Shown here one piece after another: positions 1 through 7,572 of a stretch of DNA of 64,000 nt. The notes beneath the pieces were generated by a model. That model made no database searches. It was not told the DNA's origin and was given only the letters and a program-made list of their open reading frames with translations. The first letter of the stretch is position 1. Each line of letters starts with the position of its first letter. A program made the position numbers and the translations under genes. Origin of the DNA: Rhizobium sullae (GTDB lineage: Bacteria > Pseudomonadota > Alphaproteobacteria > Rhizobiales > Rhizobiaceae). Location: contig NZ_FWER01000009.1 in NCBI RefSeq assembly GCF_900169785.1, positions 130,855 through 194,854 of the forward strand. The letters run 5' to 3'.

Positions 1-1
1 G

Positions 2-304
2 GGGGCAATAGTCATGTTCCGCCTGAACGGGGGGCAGATCCTCGCCCTCTATCCGCGCAGCGAGCTCGCGAAAGACGCAGGCATCACGCAGGGGCCAGCG
101 CAGAGCGGCGAGTTCAGTCTCGGTCACATTGTTGCGACTCGCGACGAGGTGGACGCGCTCTTGGCCAAAGCCAGGGCTGCGGGGGCGCCCGTCACCGCCC
201 TACACGACCGGCCCTGGGGCATCTACTCCGGCTACTTCCGCGACCTCGACGGACACCTGTGGGAAATCATCCACAACCCAACTAGCACCGACGCCACCAC
301 CTGA
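2..304 (+). CDS. VOC/glyoxalase-fold protein, 3' part (5' end off window)
   Basis: The reading frame is open to the left edge, so the true start lies outside the window and the ATG at 14 is probably internal. About 100 residues are visible. They end in GYFRDLDGHLWEIIHNP, the usual C-terminal signature of vicinal-oxygen-chelate proteins, where the Glu is normally a metal ligand. Members include glyoxalase I, bleomycin-resistance and dioxygenase-like proteins, so the fold does not fix a substrate. The following gene begins about 450 bases downstream, so no operon partner is visible here. The fold is well supported; the function is unknown. Confidence 0.8.
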   Translation, partial: GAIVMFRLNGGQILALYPRSELAKDAGITQGPAQSGEFSLGHIVATRDEVDALLAKARAAGAPVTALHDRPWGIYSGYFRDLDGHLWEIIHNPTSTDATT

Positions 305-756
305 TCGGGCTATATCGAGTGCAGAGACGGTCGCAGTCGAGGCCACAACCGCCAAAAACCAAGAATTTTGCATTCGCACCGCACGTGCGCACATGCCAAC
401 TCGTTGCTCATTCGACAAGCAAGCTGCGGTGTCCGCTTCCCACCCCGAGCTGGACATTCAGGTCGCATGAGCCGAACGGCAGCTTTGAGGAAATCTCTGA
501 GCCTGTCTGGATGACGGAAATGGCGGCGCAAAGGGGTCATAGTCCGTTTGCGCCACTGCTGCGAACAAGCAGCGGGATCGGTCGGACGCGCGTCAGTGGC
601 GCTGCGGCAGGAGAGCTGGGGCGTCGCGCGAGCCATAGTCTCAAGAGGCGTGATCTGTGGTATCATAGGCCGGTAAGGCCGGTAAGGCCGGAGGCGCCGG
701 TCCTGCCTGCCTCTGACCTGCGGCTTGCGAGTCGTGAATCTTTATTGAGGCTCAAC
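305..756. other. Gene-free interval upstream of the cyclase
   Basis: I see no convincing gene here. A long open frame extends the cyclase ORF upstream to 319, but its composition does not look like protein and the cyclase domain itself begins at the ATG at 757. The interval holds a short GC-rich tandem repeat (668-691) and presumably the cyclase promoter, which I could not place. Confidence 0.55.
668..691. repeat. 9-bp tandem repeat, about 2.7 copies
   Basis: The unit GGCCGGTAA is repeated head to tail twice, followed by a partial third copy (GGCCGG) that runs into another GC-rich stretch. It lies about 65 bases upstream of the cyclase start. Replication slippage could change its copy number. 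No function can be read from the sequence. Confidence 0.7.
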
Positions 757-2475
757 ATGGAGCGGAAGCTCGCTGCCATCCTTGCCATCGATGTTGTCGG
801 GTACTCGGCGCTCATGGAGGCGGATGAAGCGGGCACCTTCGACCGGCTGAAACGTGGCCGCAAAGAGCTGTTCGAGCCGGAAATCGCGACGCGACACGGG
901 CGAATCTTCAAGCTGATGGGAGACGGCCTGCTGGCGGAGTTCGGCAGCGTGGTGGATGCGGTCGAATGCGCGGTCACGCTTCAGCGCGGCATGGCGGAGC
1001 GTAACGCGAGCGTCGCCGAAGACCAGCGCTTCGAAGTCCGGATCGGAATCAACCTTGGAGAAGTGATCGTCGAAGGGGACGATCGCTATGGCGAGGGCGT
1101 GAACGTGGCGTCGCGTCTCCAACAACTCGCCGAGCCCGGTGGTATCTGCGTTTCGGAGAAGGTGTCCAAGGAGGTCAGGCAGAAGCTGGCGTTTGCGTTC
1201 GAGCCCATGGGCGAGCAGCGGGTGAAGAATATAGCCGAGCCGATATACTGCTATCGCGTGAACCTGCACGTTCTGAGAGCCGCTCCGGTCGGCCGACTGG
1301 CATCGCTCGAATTGCCCGACAAGCCCTCGATCGCGGTCTTGCCTTTCACCAACATGAGCAACGATCCGGAACAGGAAACCTTTGTCGACGGCTTGACCGA
1401 AGACCTGATCACCGACCTGTCTCGCTCAGCCGGCCTCTTCGTCATCGCGCGCAACTCAACCTTTGCTTACAAGGGGCGGTCGGTCGATGTGCGTTTGACC
1501 GCGCGTGATCTTGGGGTGCGCTATGTGGTTGAAGGCAGCGCCCGGCGCGCCGCGGCGCGCGTGCGCATCAATGCGCAGCTGATCGACGCGATCGGCGGCG
1601 ATCATATCTGGGCCGAGCGCTACGACAGCAGCCTCGAGGACATCTTCGCAGTGCAGGACGAGGTCACGGCCAAGATCGTCGAAGCCCTTGTCGGCCGATT
1701 GGCCGGACAGCCGGCGCGCAAACGGCCCACGAGTCTCGAAGCCTATGACCTTTGCGTGCGAGCCCGCGGCGTCAGTTTTCAGACCGGGTTAGGCGCGCGG
1801 GAAGCGCGCATGCTCCTGGAAAAGGCGATCGGACTCGATCCCGACTATGCCGAGGCACATAGCTTGCTGGCCCTCAATCTTTGGCTCGGCTGGCTGTTCT
1901 GGAACGAGCCGAAGGAAACCAACCAGCCTCGCGCGCTGGCGGAAGCGCAGCGGGCTGTGGCGCTCGACCCTAACGATGCGGGGAACCGCTGGGGGCTGGG
2001 CATCATACTTGGTCACGAACGGCGTTACGCGGAATCGGATGCCGAGTTCGAGGCAACCTTCAAGCTCGATCCTAATCATGCCGATGCCTGGGCGATACGC
2101 TCGGATCTCATCACCCTGAGGGGCGACGCGGTCAAGGGCGTCGAATTCGTGAAGCGGGCGTTGCGGCTCAATCCGCGCCCACCGGGATGGTACTATTGGA
2201 TGGCAGGCCAAGCCTATTATGCGCTCGGCGACTATCAATCCGCGGTTGAGGCTTTGCGCAAGCCGGAAACCTACCGCACCACGTCGCGGCGCTTGCTTGC
2301 GGCAGCCCTCGCGCAGCTCGGGCGCCTGGATGAAGCCCGTCAGGAGGCGGAATTCTTCATGATGAACGATCCCCATTTCAGCATCAGGCACTGGGCAACA
2401 TCGCAGCCATTCGACAACGAGGAAGTGCTCCAGCGCTTCGTCGAAGGCTACCGCAAGGCTGGCCTTCCCGACTAA
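757..2475 (+). CDS. Class III adenylate/guanylate cyclase with TolB-like domain and TPRs
   Basis: Predicted class III nucleotide cyclase of 572 residues. The start at 757 (MERKLAAILAIDVVGYS) was chosen because the cyclase fold begins there; the upstream extension is unlike protein. Within the catalytic domain (about 1-180), the two metal-binding aspartates fit D12 (AIDVVGYS) and D56 (MGDGLLAEF), and N106/R110 in GVNVASR fit the transition-state pair. Residues about 190-340 contain KPSIAVLPFTNMS and resemble the TolB/FlgO-like domain common in rhizobial cyclases. The remainder is TPR-like helical repeats. There is no membrane segment, so it is likely cytosolic. Rhizobia carry many such cyclases; the effector is unknown and ATP versus GTP use cannot be decided here. 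Confidence 0.9.
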   Translation: MERKLAAILAIDVVGYSALMEADEAGTFDRLKRGRKELFEPEIATRHGRIFKLMGDGLLAEFGSVVDAVECAVTLQRGMAERNASVAEDQRFEVRIGINLGEVIVEGDDRYGEGVNVASRLQQLAEPGGICVSEKVSKEVRQKLAFAFEPMGEQRVKNIAEPIYCYRVNLHVLRAAPVGRLASLELPDKPSIAVLPFTNMSNDPEQETFVDGLTEDLITDLSRSAGLFVIARNSTFAYKGRSVDVRLTARDLGVRYVVEGSARRAAARVRINAQLIDAIGGDHIWAERYDSSLEDIFAVQDEVTAKIVEALVGRLAGQPARKRPTSLEAYDLCVRARGVSFQTGLGAREARMLLEKAIGLDPDYAEAHSLLALNLWLGWLFWNEPKETNQPRALAEAQRAVALDPNDAGNRWGLGIILGHERRYAESDAEFEATFKLDPNHADAWAIRSDLITLRGDAVKGVEFVKRALRLNPRPPGWYYWMAGQAYYALGDYQSAVEALRKPETYRTTSRRLLAAALAQLGRLDEARQEAEFFMMNDPHFSIRHWATSQPFDNEEVLQRFVEGYRKAGLPD

Positions 2476-2711
2476 AGAGCGCATCATTCTGGATCGCCGG
2501 CTTGCTTTGGTCAGGACATAGGCTCGTCTTTTGGCTGTGAGGGCAATGCCCGTGGGTTCCATCGATCAATGTCCGTTGATGGCGCGCGAGTACGACGTTG
2601 GTGATGGATCCTGCAATGTCCGCTTTCGAGAAGCCGGAAAAGCAGTTTTGTGACCGACAAGAAGGCGCAAAGCCGCCTTCTCTGCAGTTCTTAGTTTTGT
2701 TCTGGAGTGGT

Positions 2712-2766
2712 AGAAAAATGGCGCACCCGGAGCGATTCGAACGCCCGACCCCCAGATTCGTAGTCT
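2712..2766. repeat. attL: left 55-bp copy (tRNA-Arg 3' fragment)
   Basis: Identical over 55 bases to 14007-14061. It contains the last 48 bases of tRNA-Arg in minus orientation, including the encoded CCA, plus seven bases beyond it. The match stops at 2767, where the rest of the tRNA (anticodon-stem 5' side, D arm, acceptor 5' strand) is missing, so this copy is not a functional tRNA. Confidence 0.95.
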
Positions 2767-2780
2767 AGGAAAACGAATGC

Positions 2781-2876
2781 GCGAGAAAATGCGACGAGAT
2801 GCGAGTATGCGCATAATTATTTGAAAATATGGTGCTTTTCCTGTTTCACCTCATGCGCTATTATGCGAGAAAATGC
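2781..2876. repeat. Two 12-bp direct repeats near attL
   Basis: GCGAGAAAATGC occurs at 2781-2792 and again at 2865-2876, 84 bases apart, with related ATGCG words between. They lie between the attL core and the TTGCCCCC sites. In lambda-type systems this position holds binding sites for recombinase or accessory factors, so they may be excisionase or host-factor sites; that is inference. Confidence 0.5.
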
Positions 2877-2895
2877 AAGGTAGCGCGGGATTTAG

Positions 2896-2930
2896 TTGCC
2901 CCCGTGTTGCCCCCAGCCTACCGGGGGCAA
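2896..2930. promoter_or_regulatory. Candidate arm-type integrase sites, left end
   Basis: TTGCCCCC at 2896-2903, a second TTGCCCCC at 2907-2914 after a 3-base spacer, and the inverted form GGGGGCAA at 2923-2930. The same spaced pair occurs near the right end at 13930-13948. Matching paired repeats inside both ends of a tRNA-integrated element are what arm-type sites of a tyrosine recombinase look like. They also lie in the apparent N-terminal extension of the integrase frame, which supports starting that gene downstream. Confidence 0.6.
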
Positions 2931-2962
2931 GTCTACGGCCTCCAGATGGGAAGGACAGGAAA

Positions 2963-3340
2963 TTGGTAAAACTCACCTCCGATCTTCTCAGGAACTCCAT
3001 GCCAGGGGCCACCGGGGATCGCTTGGAATTGCGCGATGAGGACGAACCTGGCTTGTTGTTCCGCGTCACCAAAAGCGGCGCACGGACTTGGTCGATCCGC
3101 TACGTTAACAACGCCGGTGAGCACCGACGAAAAACAATCGGCCCGTTCCCAAGCATTGGCTTAGCGAAGGCACGTGAGCTGGCCCGCAAGATTAAGGGCG
3201 AAGTCGCCAGCAAGGTCGATATCGTCGGCGTCGAAAGGAAGGTGAAGGCCGAGGCGCAACGGAAGCACATGAACCGCCTCGACGGTCTGGCTGATGCCTA
3301 TTTCGCCGACGCCGCCCTCGGTCTCCACCGCGCACGGTGA
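2963..3340 (+). CDS. Tyrosine recombinase, N-terminal part (split gene)
   Basis: First half of a phage/island integrase. The frame opens at an ATG at 2873, but I prefer TTG 2963: it has AAGGA seven bases upstream and gives VKLTSDLLRNSMPG, the usual beginning of these integrases. The longer start would translate across the TTGCCCCC sites. This part holds the arm-binding/DUF4102-type domain (LFRVTKSGARTWSIRY, KTIGPFPSIGLAKAREL) and the beginning of the core-binding domain. It stops at 3340, overlapping the C-terminal part by four bases (GTGA). Together the halves match a normal integrase of about 440 residues, so a single-base indel near 3310-3340, or a sequencing error, is likely. Confidence 0.8.
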   Translation: MVKLTSDLLRNSMPGATGDRLELRDEDEPGLLFRVTKSGARTWSIRYVNNAGEHRRKTIGPFPSIGLAKARELARKIKGEVASKVDIVGVERKVKAEAQRKHMNRLDGLADAYFADAALGLHRAR

Positions 3341-4269
3341 AGGCCAAACCGAAACGCGCGAGCACCCTTGCCGAGGAAAAGCGCGTCTACGAAAAGTTGG
3401 TCAAGCCGCAGTTCGGCGATACGCCGGTGGCTGATATCAAGCGCAAAGACGTTGCCGATTTTGTTTCGAAACAGACGCGCAAGGCGAAGTCGACGGGACG
3501 GCATTGCCGTAACATCCTGCGCCAACTTTTGAGCTACGCCGTCCACAAGGAACTAATAGACTACAACCCGGCTAACAGCATCGCCGTCGTGAATTCCGAG
3601 CCGCGTGAGAGGGTACTTTCCGACGATGAATTGCGTGCCTTTTGGCAGGCTTGCGAAAGGCCGGGGGAGATCGAAAATCTGACCCTATCCGAGGATATGG
3701 GCATTGCCTTGCGCATGGCGCTGGTGACGCTGCAACGGGGGGGCGAGGTCGTCGGCATGCGCTGGACGGAGATCGACCGCAAGGCGCGCACGTGGTTGAT
3801 TCCTGCGGCAAGGATGAAAGGCAAACGGGCGCATCTGGTGCCGCTTTCCGATCTTGCCATATCCCTCCTCGATGAGGCCAAGCAAATCATTGGCGGCAAG
3901 GAGTTCGTGTTCCAATCACCCCGATCCGATGATGACGTGCCTATGGACCGGCGGGCATTGACGCGCGCTATGAACCGGATCGTGACGGCGCTGAAAATGC
4001 CACGTGCGACGCCGCATGACTTCCGCAGAAGCGGGGCGACCGCCATAACCGGCGAGCGGATCGGCATTCCGCGCTTTATCGTCAGCCAAGTCATTGCCCA
4101 CGCCGCCGATACTGGCGGGGCAGCAGCAGTGACAGGTATGCATTACGATCTGAACGATTATCTACCGGATAAGAGGCGCGCAATCACCGCTTGGGCAAAC
4201 CTCCTTCAGGCAATCGTCGGAGGCAACGAACGGCCAGACAATGTGATCCCACTGACGCAAGAGGGGTGA
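3337..4269 (+). CDS. Tyrosine recombinase, catalytic part (split gene)
   Basis: Second half of the integrase (310 codons), opening with a GTG that overlaps the stop of the first half. It carries the rest of the core-binding domain (ASTLAEEKRVYEKLVKPQFG) and the whole catalytic domain: box I Arg in TLQRGGEVVGMRW, the HxxR of PHDFRRSGAT, the box II His region VIAHA, and the nucleophile Tyr in GMHYDLNDYLPDKR. Every catalytic residue is present, but the arm-binding domain is separated by the frame change. The GTGA overlap could permit coupled translation of two polypeptides. Without a reference I cannot tell whether the element still excises. Confidence 0.85.
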   Translation: MKAKPKRASTLAEEKRVYEKLVKPQFGDTPVADIKRKDVADFVSKQTRKAKSTGRHCRNILRQLLSYAVHKELIDYNPANSIAVVNSEPRERVLSDDELRAFWQACERPGEIENLTLSEDMGIALRMALVTLQRGGEVVGMRWTEIDRKARTWLIPAARMKGKRAHLVPLSDLAISLLDEAKQIIGGKEFVFQSPRSDDDVPMDRRALTRAMNRIVTALKMPRATPHDFRRSGATAITGERIGIPRFIVSQVIAHAADTGGAAAVTGMHYDLNDYLPDKRRAITAWANLLQAIVGGNERPDNVIPLTQEG

Positions 4270-4294
4270 CGTTCCCCGGGGCGATGACAAAGAC

Positions 4295-4825
4295 TTAGCA
4301 AAACGGCCAAAAAAATGACGATTTCGCGGCTTCGTCAACCTCGTCGGAGCCAAGGGAACCGGCATTCAAAAGAGCGAAGTCATGGAGGGACTGGATCAGC
4401 CTAGCAGCAGCCCGTCCACTCGGTATAATGCCGATCTGACTCAGAAAAGCTTCGAATTCGGTGCTGTTCTTCCCATATCTTTCAAATGCGATCTTCTGAT
4501 AGGCTGCAATGGATTCTGATGAATTTTGTAGCGTGGCGGTGACTTGTTGCCCAAGTTTATCCCGCACAACTGCTCTGTTTTGGGCTGCACGCGTCCCCCA
4601 CTCCCCAGCGCTCTCATAGCCCCGAGGTGCAAGTTCAGCACGCCAGTCCTGAACAAACTCGACGTCTGTGAAGACGCGCTCAAGTGAAACGCCCTGCTCG
4701 AATTGCGCTGCGAATTTTGACACATCCACAGGTTCGTCTGAAACACTTTGTGCTTTTACACGGCTGGAAATCGCCAAGCTAGCTGCAAGCCCGGCGCAAG
4801 AAAGAATCAAACGTCTACGGTCCAA
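4295..4825 (-). CDS. Secreted hypothetical protein
   Basis: I do not recognise this 176-residue protein. It starts at TTG 4825 with AGGGGGA about 10 bases upstream. Its first 25 residues form an export signal: RRR, then a hydrophobic run LILSCAGLAASLAI, then SRVKAQ. The mature part is polar and helical, with no obvious enzyme motif, and ends SSFFWPFC. It follows the membrane-protein gene at 4838-5251 by only 12 bases on the same strand, so the two are probably co-transcribed and may act together at the membrane. The pair is island cargo. Confidence 0.6.
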   Translation of the reverse strand: MDRRRLILSCAGLAASLAISSRVKAQSVSDEPVDVSKFAAQFEQGVSLERVFTDVEFVQDWRAELAPRGYESAGEWGTRAAQNRAVVRDKLGQQVTATLQNSSESIAAYQKIAFERYGKNSTEFEAFLSQIGIIPSGRAAARLIQSLHDFALLNAGSLGSDEVDEAAKSSFFWPFC

Positions 4826-4837
4826 AACCCAATCCCC

Positions 4838-5251
4838 CTAGGGACGCAGCAGATGCATGTTGCGCCACAGAACATAGAAAAGAACCACCATGCCGGCCCC
4901 GAAGGAAAAAACCTGAAGCATGGAAAACCACATAATGTGGCCTAAACCTGTGTCTGAAAGATATTTGGTGGCAGATCCGGACCCCCAATTAATCGCATGT
5001 AAAGCTGGCACCGATGCTACCAAAGCACTCTTGGTCAAAACCCCGAACAAAATTGCGAGAAGATGACAAAATATTGCGACAAATACACAGTTGGTGGCGG
5101 CCATAGAAATCTTTGTAGTATTCTGCGAGTTATGGAAAATTATCTGGGAGAGCAACGCAAATGCACCGGCGGCCACACCAAGGGAGAGGGTCGTCAGAAG
5201 TTGCTGATAACTCTCGATGTTCGTTATTAAATCCGAAGCGACATCACTCAT
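4838..5251 (-). CDS. Small integral membrane protein, unknown
   Basis: 137 residues, not recognised. There are about four hydrophobic segments: around 20-40 (LSLGVAAGAFALLSQII), 52-74 (TNCVFVAIFCHLLAILFGVL), a weaker one near 78-90, and 104-127 (FSMLQVFSFGAGMVVLFYVLW). A short polar N-terminus precedes them and NMHLLRP follows. No transporter or enzyme motif is visible. It is the first gene of a two-gene leftward unit with the secreted protein at 4295-4825. Small TM proteins paired with secreted partners on islands can be immunity, lysis or defence modules, but nothing here shows which. Confidence 0.6.
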   Translation of the reverse strand: MSDVASDLITNIESYQQLLTTLSLGVAAGAFALLSQIIFHNSQNTTKISMAATNCVFVAIFCHLLAILFGVLTKSALVASVPALHAINWGSGSATKYLSDTGLGHIMWFSMLQVFSFGAGMVVLFYVLWRNMHLLRP

Positions 5252-5811
5252 TTATTTACTGCAGTCCTTCCACAAGCATGAACGTAAATTTCTTTCCTTT
5301 CAAAAGGGTTTACCGGATTTGCGGGGGAAAAACGTAATTTCCGCTTTCCAGAAGCTAGCCGTAAATCTTCAGGTCGCGATTAAATGGACAGCCTCGTTTG
5401 TCGAGCAATCTCGACAAAGTCAGTACGGCCCGGCTTCAGGCTCCGCTTCGATCGCTGTTCAGGGCTAAGAACCGTCACCTGACGATCATGCGGGCAAAAC
5501 TCAATGCTGCCAATGACCTGCGGACCTGCCTCGACAAGCTGGCGGCAATGTGGGGTATGGCAACGCGGCGGTGATAGCCCGCTTTGCCGCTAGGGACGCC
5601 CGTCAGCGCGATTCGCGGGTATAGCCGGGGAAAGGATAGCGCAGCTGCCGCGAGGATGCTTATGAGGCGCTGCACCTCTTGAGGCTTCGGCGAAGCGTGG
5701 CGACATCGGTGCTGACGGAAATAATCAGGTCGTCGGTCTTGTCGGCCATCAGCCTGTCGCCTTATAAAAACGAAAAAAGCCCGCGCGATGGCAGGCTCTT
5801 GGAGAACGATA
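5252..5811. other. Gene-poor interval inside the element
   Basis: No intact gene is visible. Short frames around 5490-5580 and 5640-5760 read like protein for 20-40 codons and are then broken by stops, as in a decayed gene. The right part contains a leftward terminator-like hairpin (5773-5797) with no intact gene feeding it, which also suggests loss of a gene. Confidence 0.5.
5773..5797 (-). terminator. Leftward rho-independent terminator-like hairpin
   Basis: Read on the minus strand: AGCCTGC, a six-base loop, GCGGGCT, then a run of T. One stem pair is G-U only on the minus strand and a mismatch on the plus strand, so it is built for leftward RNA. No intact leftward gene lies immediately upstream. 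Confidence 0.6.
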
Positions 5812-6234
5812 ATGAGGAGAGAACGAAACAGACCCAAACTTGCCAGAGTACTGGTCGCGGTTGGATGTGTTATTTACTTGCTAGATATTTCGGCGGCACA
5901 AGCCGAAACCTACAGACTTATTCAAGCACTGGGAAACACCGAACACGAGTCGGCTCGCGGTCTTTCTAAGCCTGAATGCGAAGAAAAGAAGCGCGAGCTT
6001 AACGCGATTGGGGAAGCATTGGGGACATCAGGGTCGATCAAGGCGACGCCATTTTCGAAATCGGACGTGAGCTTGCCGCCGCGCAAGAGCTTTTCAAATA
6101 TCGGCGAGATGAGGGCGGCTTTCAAGGATGGCTTGAAACTAGGTTGCCCCATATCCCGCGCTCGTCAGCATATCAGGCAATCACAATCGCTAACGGTTTG
6201 CGGGAGGAAATGTGTCTACAAGGTAGACACTTAG
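5812..6234 (+). CDS. Secreted hypothetical protein
   Basis: 140 residues from ATG 5812, preferred over the in-frame ATG at 5788 because GGAG lies seven bases upstream of 5812. A signal peptide is clear: MRRERNRPKLAR, then the hydrophobic VLVAVGCVIYLLDISAA, with a cut likely after AQA. The mature part is charged (KPECEEKKRELNAIGEAL) and has three cysteines. Its last 30 codons overlap another coding-like frame that begins near 6144, so the C-terminus may be altered by a junction. Function unknown. Confidence 0.55.
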   Translation: MRRERNRPKLARVLVAVGCVIYLLDISAAQAETYRLIQALGNTEHESARGLSKPECEEKKRELNAIGEALGTSGSIKATPFSKSDVSLPPRKSFSNIGEMRAAFKDGLKLGCPISRARQHIRQSQSLTVCGRKCVYKVDT

Positions 6235-6446
6235 CACCCGCGTATTGGACAGCCGAGCCGGACGTTCAGGCGCTCATCGCCGAGCGCGTCGAGGCTGGCG
6301 AAATATTCACCGCTGCCAAGGTGAAAGAGATACGTAAAGAGGCCAAGGGCGTCATTGCCGAGTTGCCGTTTCAGGCAGCAGTTCGGAAAGCGGATGCCAA
6401 CCGCAACACGGCCTCGGCAAATCTCGGCTTGTGTCGGCATCATTGA
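6144..6446 (+). pseudogene. Remnant of a phage/plasmid-type gene
   Basis: A coding-like stretch without a credible start. The best part, about 6250-6400, reads EPDVQALIAERVEAGEIFTA followed by KVKEIRKEAKG, in the style of small phage or plasmid DNA-binding and partition-associated proteins. It overlaps the end of the 5812-6234 gene in another frame and becomes uncharacteristic near its own stop. I read it as a fragment left by deletion; assignment to a family is uncertain. Confidence 0.4.
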
Positions 6447-6591
6447 CCGAAACAATTTCTAAAATGTCGGCACGCCGAAATCGATGCCTTACCCCGGCAG
6501 CATCTATGAACACAGACTCGCCTTGGAAGGTCAGACCTGTCGCAAGGAAGTTACGCTCGTCCCCACCATCAAGTATCGACACAACAAACAT
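6352..6591 (-). CDS. Small hypothetical protein
   Basis: 79 codons from ATG 6591, preceded by AGGG at a plausible distance. The first 50 residues look like a compact beta-rich protein (FLATGLTFQGESVFIDAAGV, then RHRFRRADILEIVS). The tail, which overlaps the plus-strand remnant at 6144-6446, is less convincing and may result from a junction. No family recognised. Confidence 0.4.
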   Translation of the reverse strand: MFVVSILDGGDERNFLATGLTFQGESVFIDAAGVRHRFRRADILEIVSVNDADTSRDLPRPCCGWHPLSELLPETATRQ

Positions 6592-6761
6592 TTGATTCGC
6601 CCTATGTATTAGCTGCGCGATACATACATTGATACACGCAAGTTAAATTTGTCCTTCTGTTTTGAGCAAGTCCTAGAAATTGTAGAACAGTTTTGGTCAG
6701 CAGGTGCGTTGACGCGAAATCCCCCGCTCGATAACAAAGATTATCGCGTGAGGGGAATTTG

Positions 6762-7157
6762 ATGAAATATCAACTGATAATGGTGATGGCGCTTCTTTCC
6801 GGATGCGCCACAAGCGCTTCTCCGACCTTTGACCGCGGTAATTATTTCATGACCGGGGATGCTTCCTGTGTGACCTATCAGGCGCATGTGTCACGAACAC
6901 ACATCGTTTGCCGGAATGCGCAGGGACAACCGACAGAACGGCGAGAAGCCATGACACCGCAGCAGATGCAAATGTACGCCTATCAACAGCAAGCGGCCCA
7001 GGCGCAACAGCAACAACAGGCCGCAGCCTATTCGTATCAGCCGATGCCGATGGTTCAGTATCCGCAGATGGTGACGCCACAAGTGGCACCATTGACACTC
7101 GGCAGCGGGAACCAGGTTAGGTGCATCTCGACCGGGATCTACACGAACTGCCGCTGA
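6762..7157 (+). CDS. Small lipoprotein, Gln-rich
   Basis: 131 residues from ATG 6762, with AGGGGAA upstream; the frame also opens at the adjacent TTG 6759. A lipobox is clear: the hydrophobic stretch YQLIMVMALLSGC places the lipidated Cys near residue 15, so the protein should be membrane-anchored and periplasm-facing. The mature part has a Cys-containing N-terminal section, then a Gln-rich stretch (QQQAAQAQQQQQAAA), a Pro/Met/Val-rich section and a C-terminal pair of cysteines (VRCISTGIYTNCR). No named family recognised. Lipoproteins are common island cargo. Confidence 0.65.
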   Translation: MKYQLIMVMALLSGCATSASPTFDRGNYFMTGDASCVTYQAHVSRTHIVCRNAQGQPTERREAMTPQQMQMYAYQQQAAQAQQQQQAAAYSYQPMPMVQYPQMVTPQVAPLTLGSGNQVRCISTGIYTNCR

Positions 7158-7527
7158 TTTCGCGACAAGGGCGGCTGGGTAGCGCTAATTCCCCGTCCTC
7201 AACCTTGCGCGCAAGATCGGGATAGCTTTGACGCAATCCGTCTAGCGCCACCCGGCTCCGCTCCTCCTCGGTGTCAGATTTTTCGACGCGATCTTTTGTC
7301 GTCTGATAGGCCGCGTTCAGCGTCACGGCACCATTCATGACGGATTGCGCGAGGGCTTCATCATGGCGGATGACATAACGGGCCATTCGAAGGGAGCTGC
7401 CAGGGACTTCCGCCAAACTTGGCGGAGGTTCAACCGCCAAGTCTGTCCGCTTCCCTTGTTGGGGTATTGTCAGCATTGCCCGCGCCATAGCCCGTTGCCC
7501 GGCGGAAAGGTTCCCGCTTGTTCCCAC
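7117..7527 (-). pseudogene. ParB-like protein fragment
   Basis: The frame has no proper start (GTG at 7527, open just upstream) but its core resembles the C-terminal half of ParB/partition-like proteins of plasmids and phages: NLSAGQRAMARAMLT, LRMARYVIRHDEALAQSV, VTLNAAYQTTKDR, LRQSYPDLARKVEDGELAL. After about residue 118 the sequence turns into uncharacteristic Ser/Arg-rich residues, suggesting a frameshift or junction near 7170, where it meets the lipoprotein gene. The N-terminal nuclease/CTP-binding part is absent. I infer a remnant of a once larger element. Confidence 0.55.
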
Positions 7528-7572
7528 CCTGCCACCGCTGCTACGACTTCGTCAGAATGGGAGGGATGGGGA

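Noticed and set aside
319..756. Long N-terminal extension of the cyclase frame
   Set aside because: Uncharacteristic composition and a complete cyclase domain starting at 757.
2719..2766. A second tRNA-Arg gene
   Set aside because: Only the 3' 48 bases are present; the acceptor 5' strand and D arm are missing.
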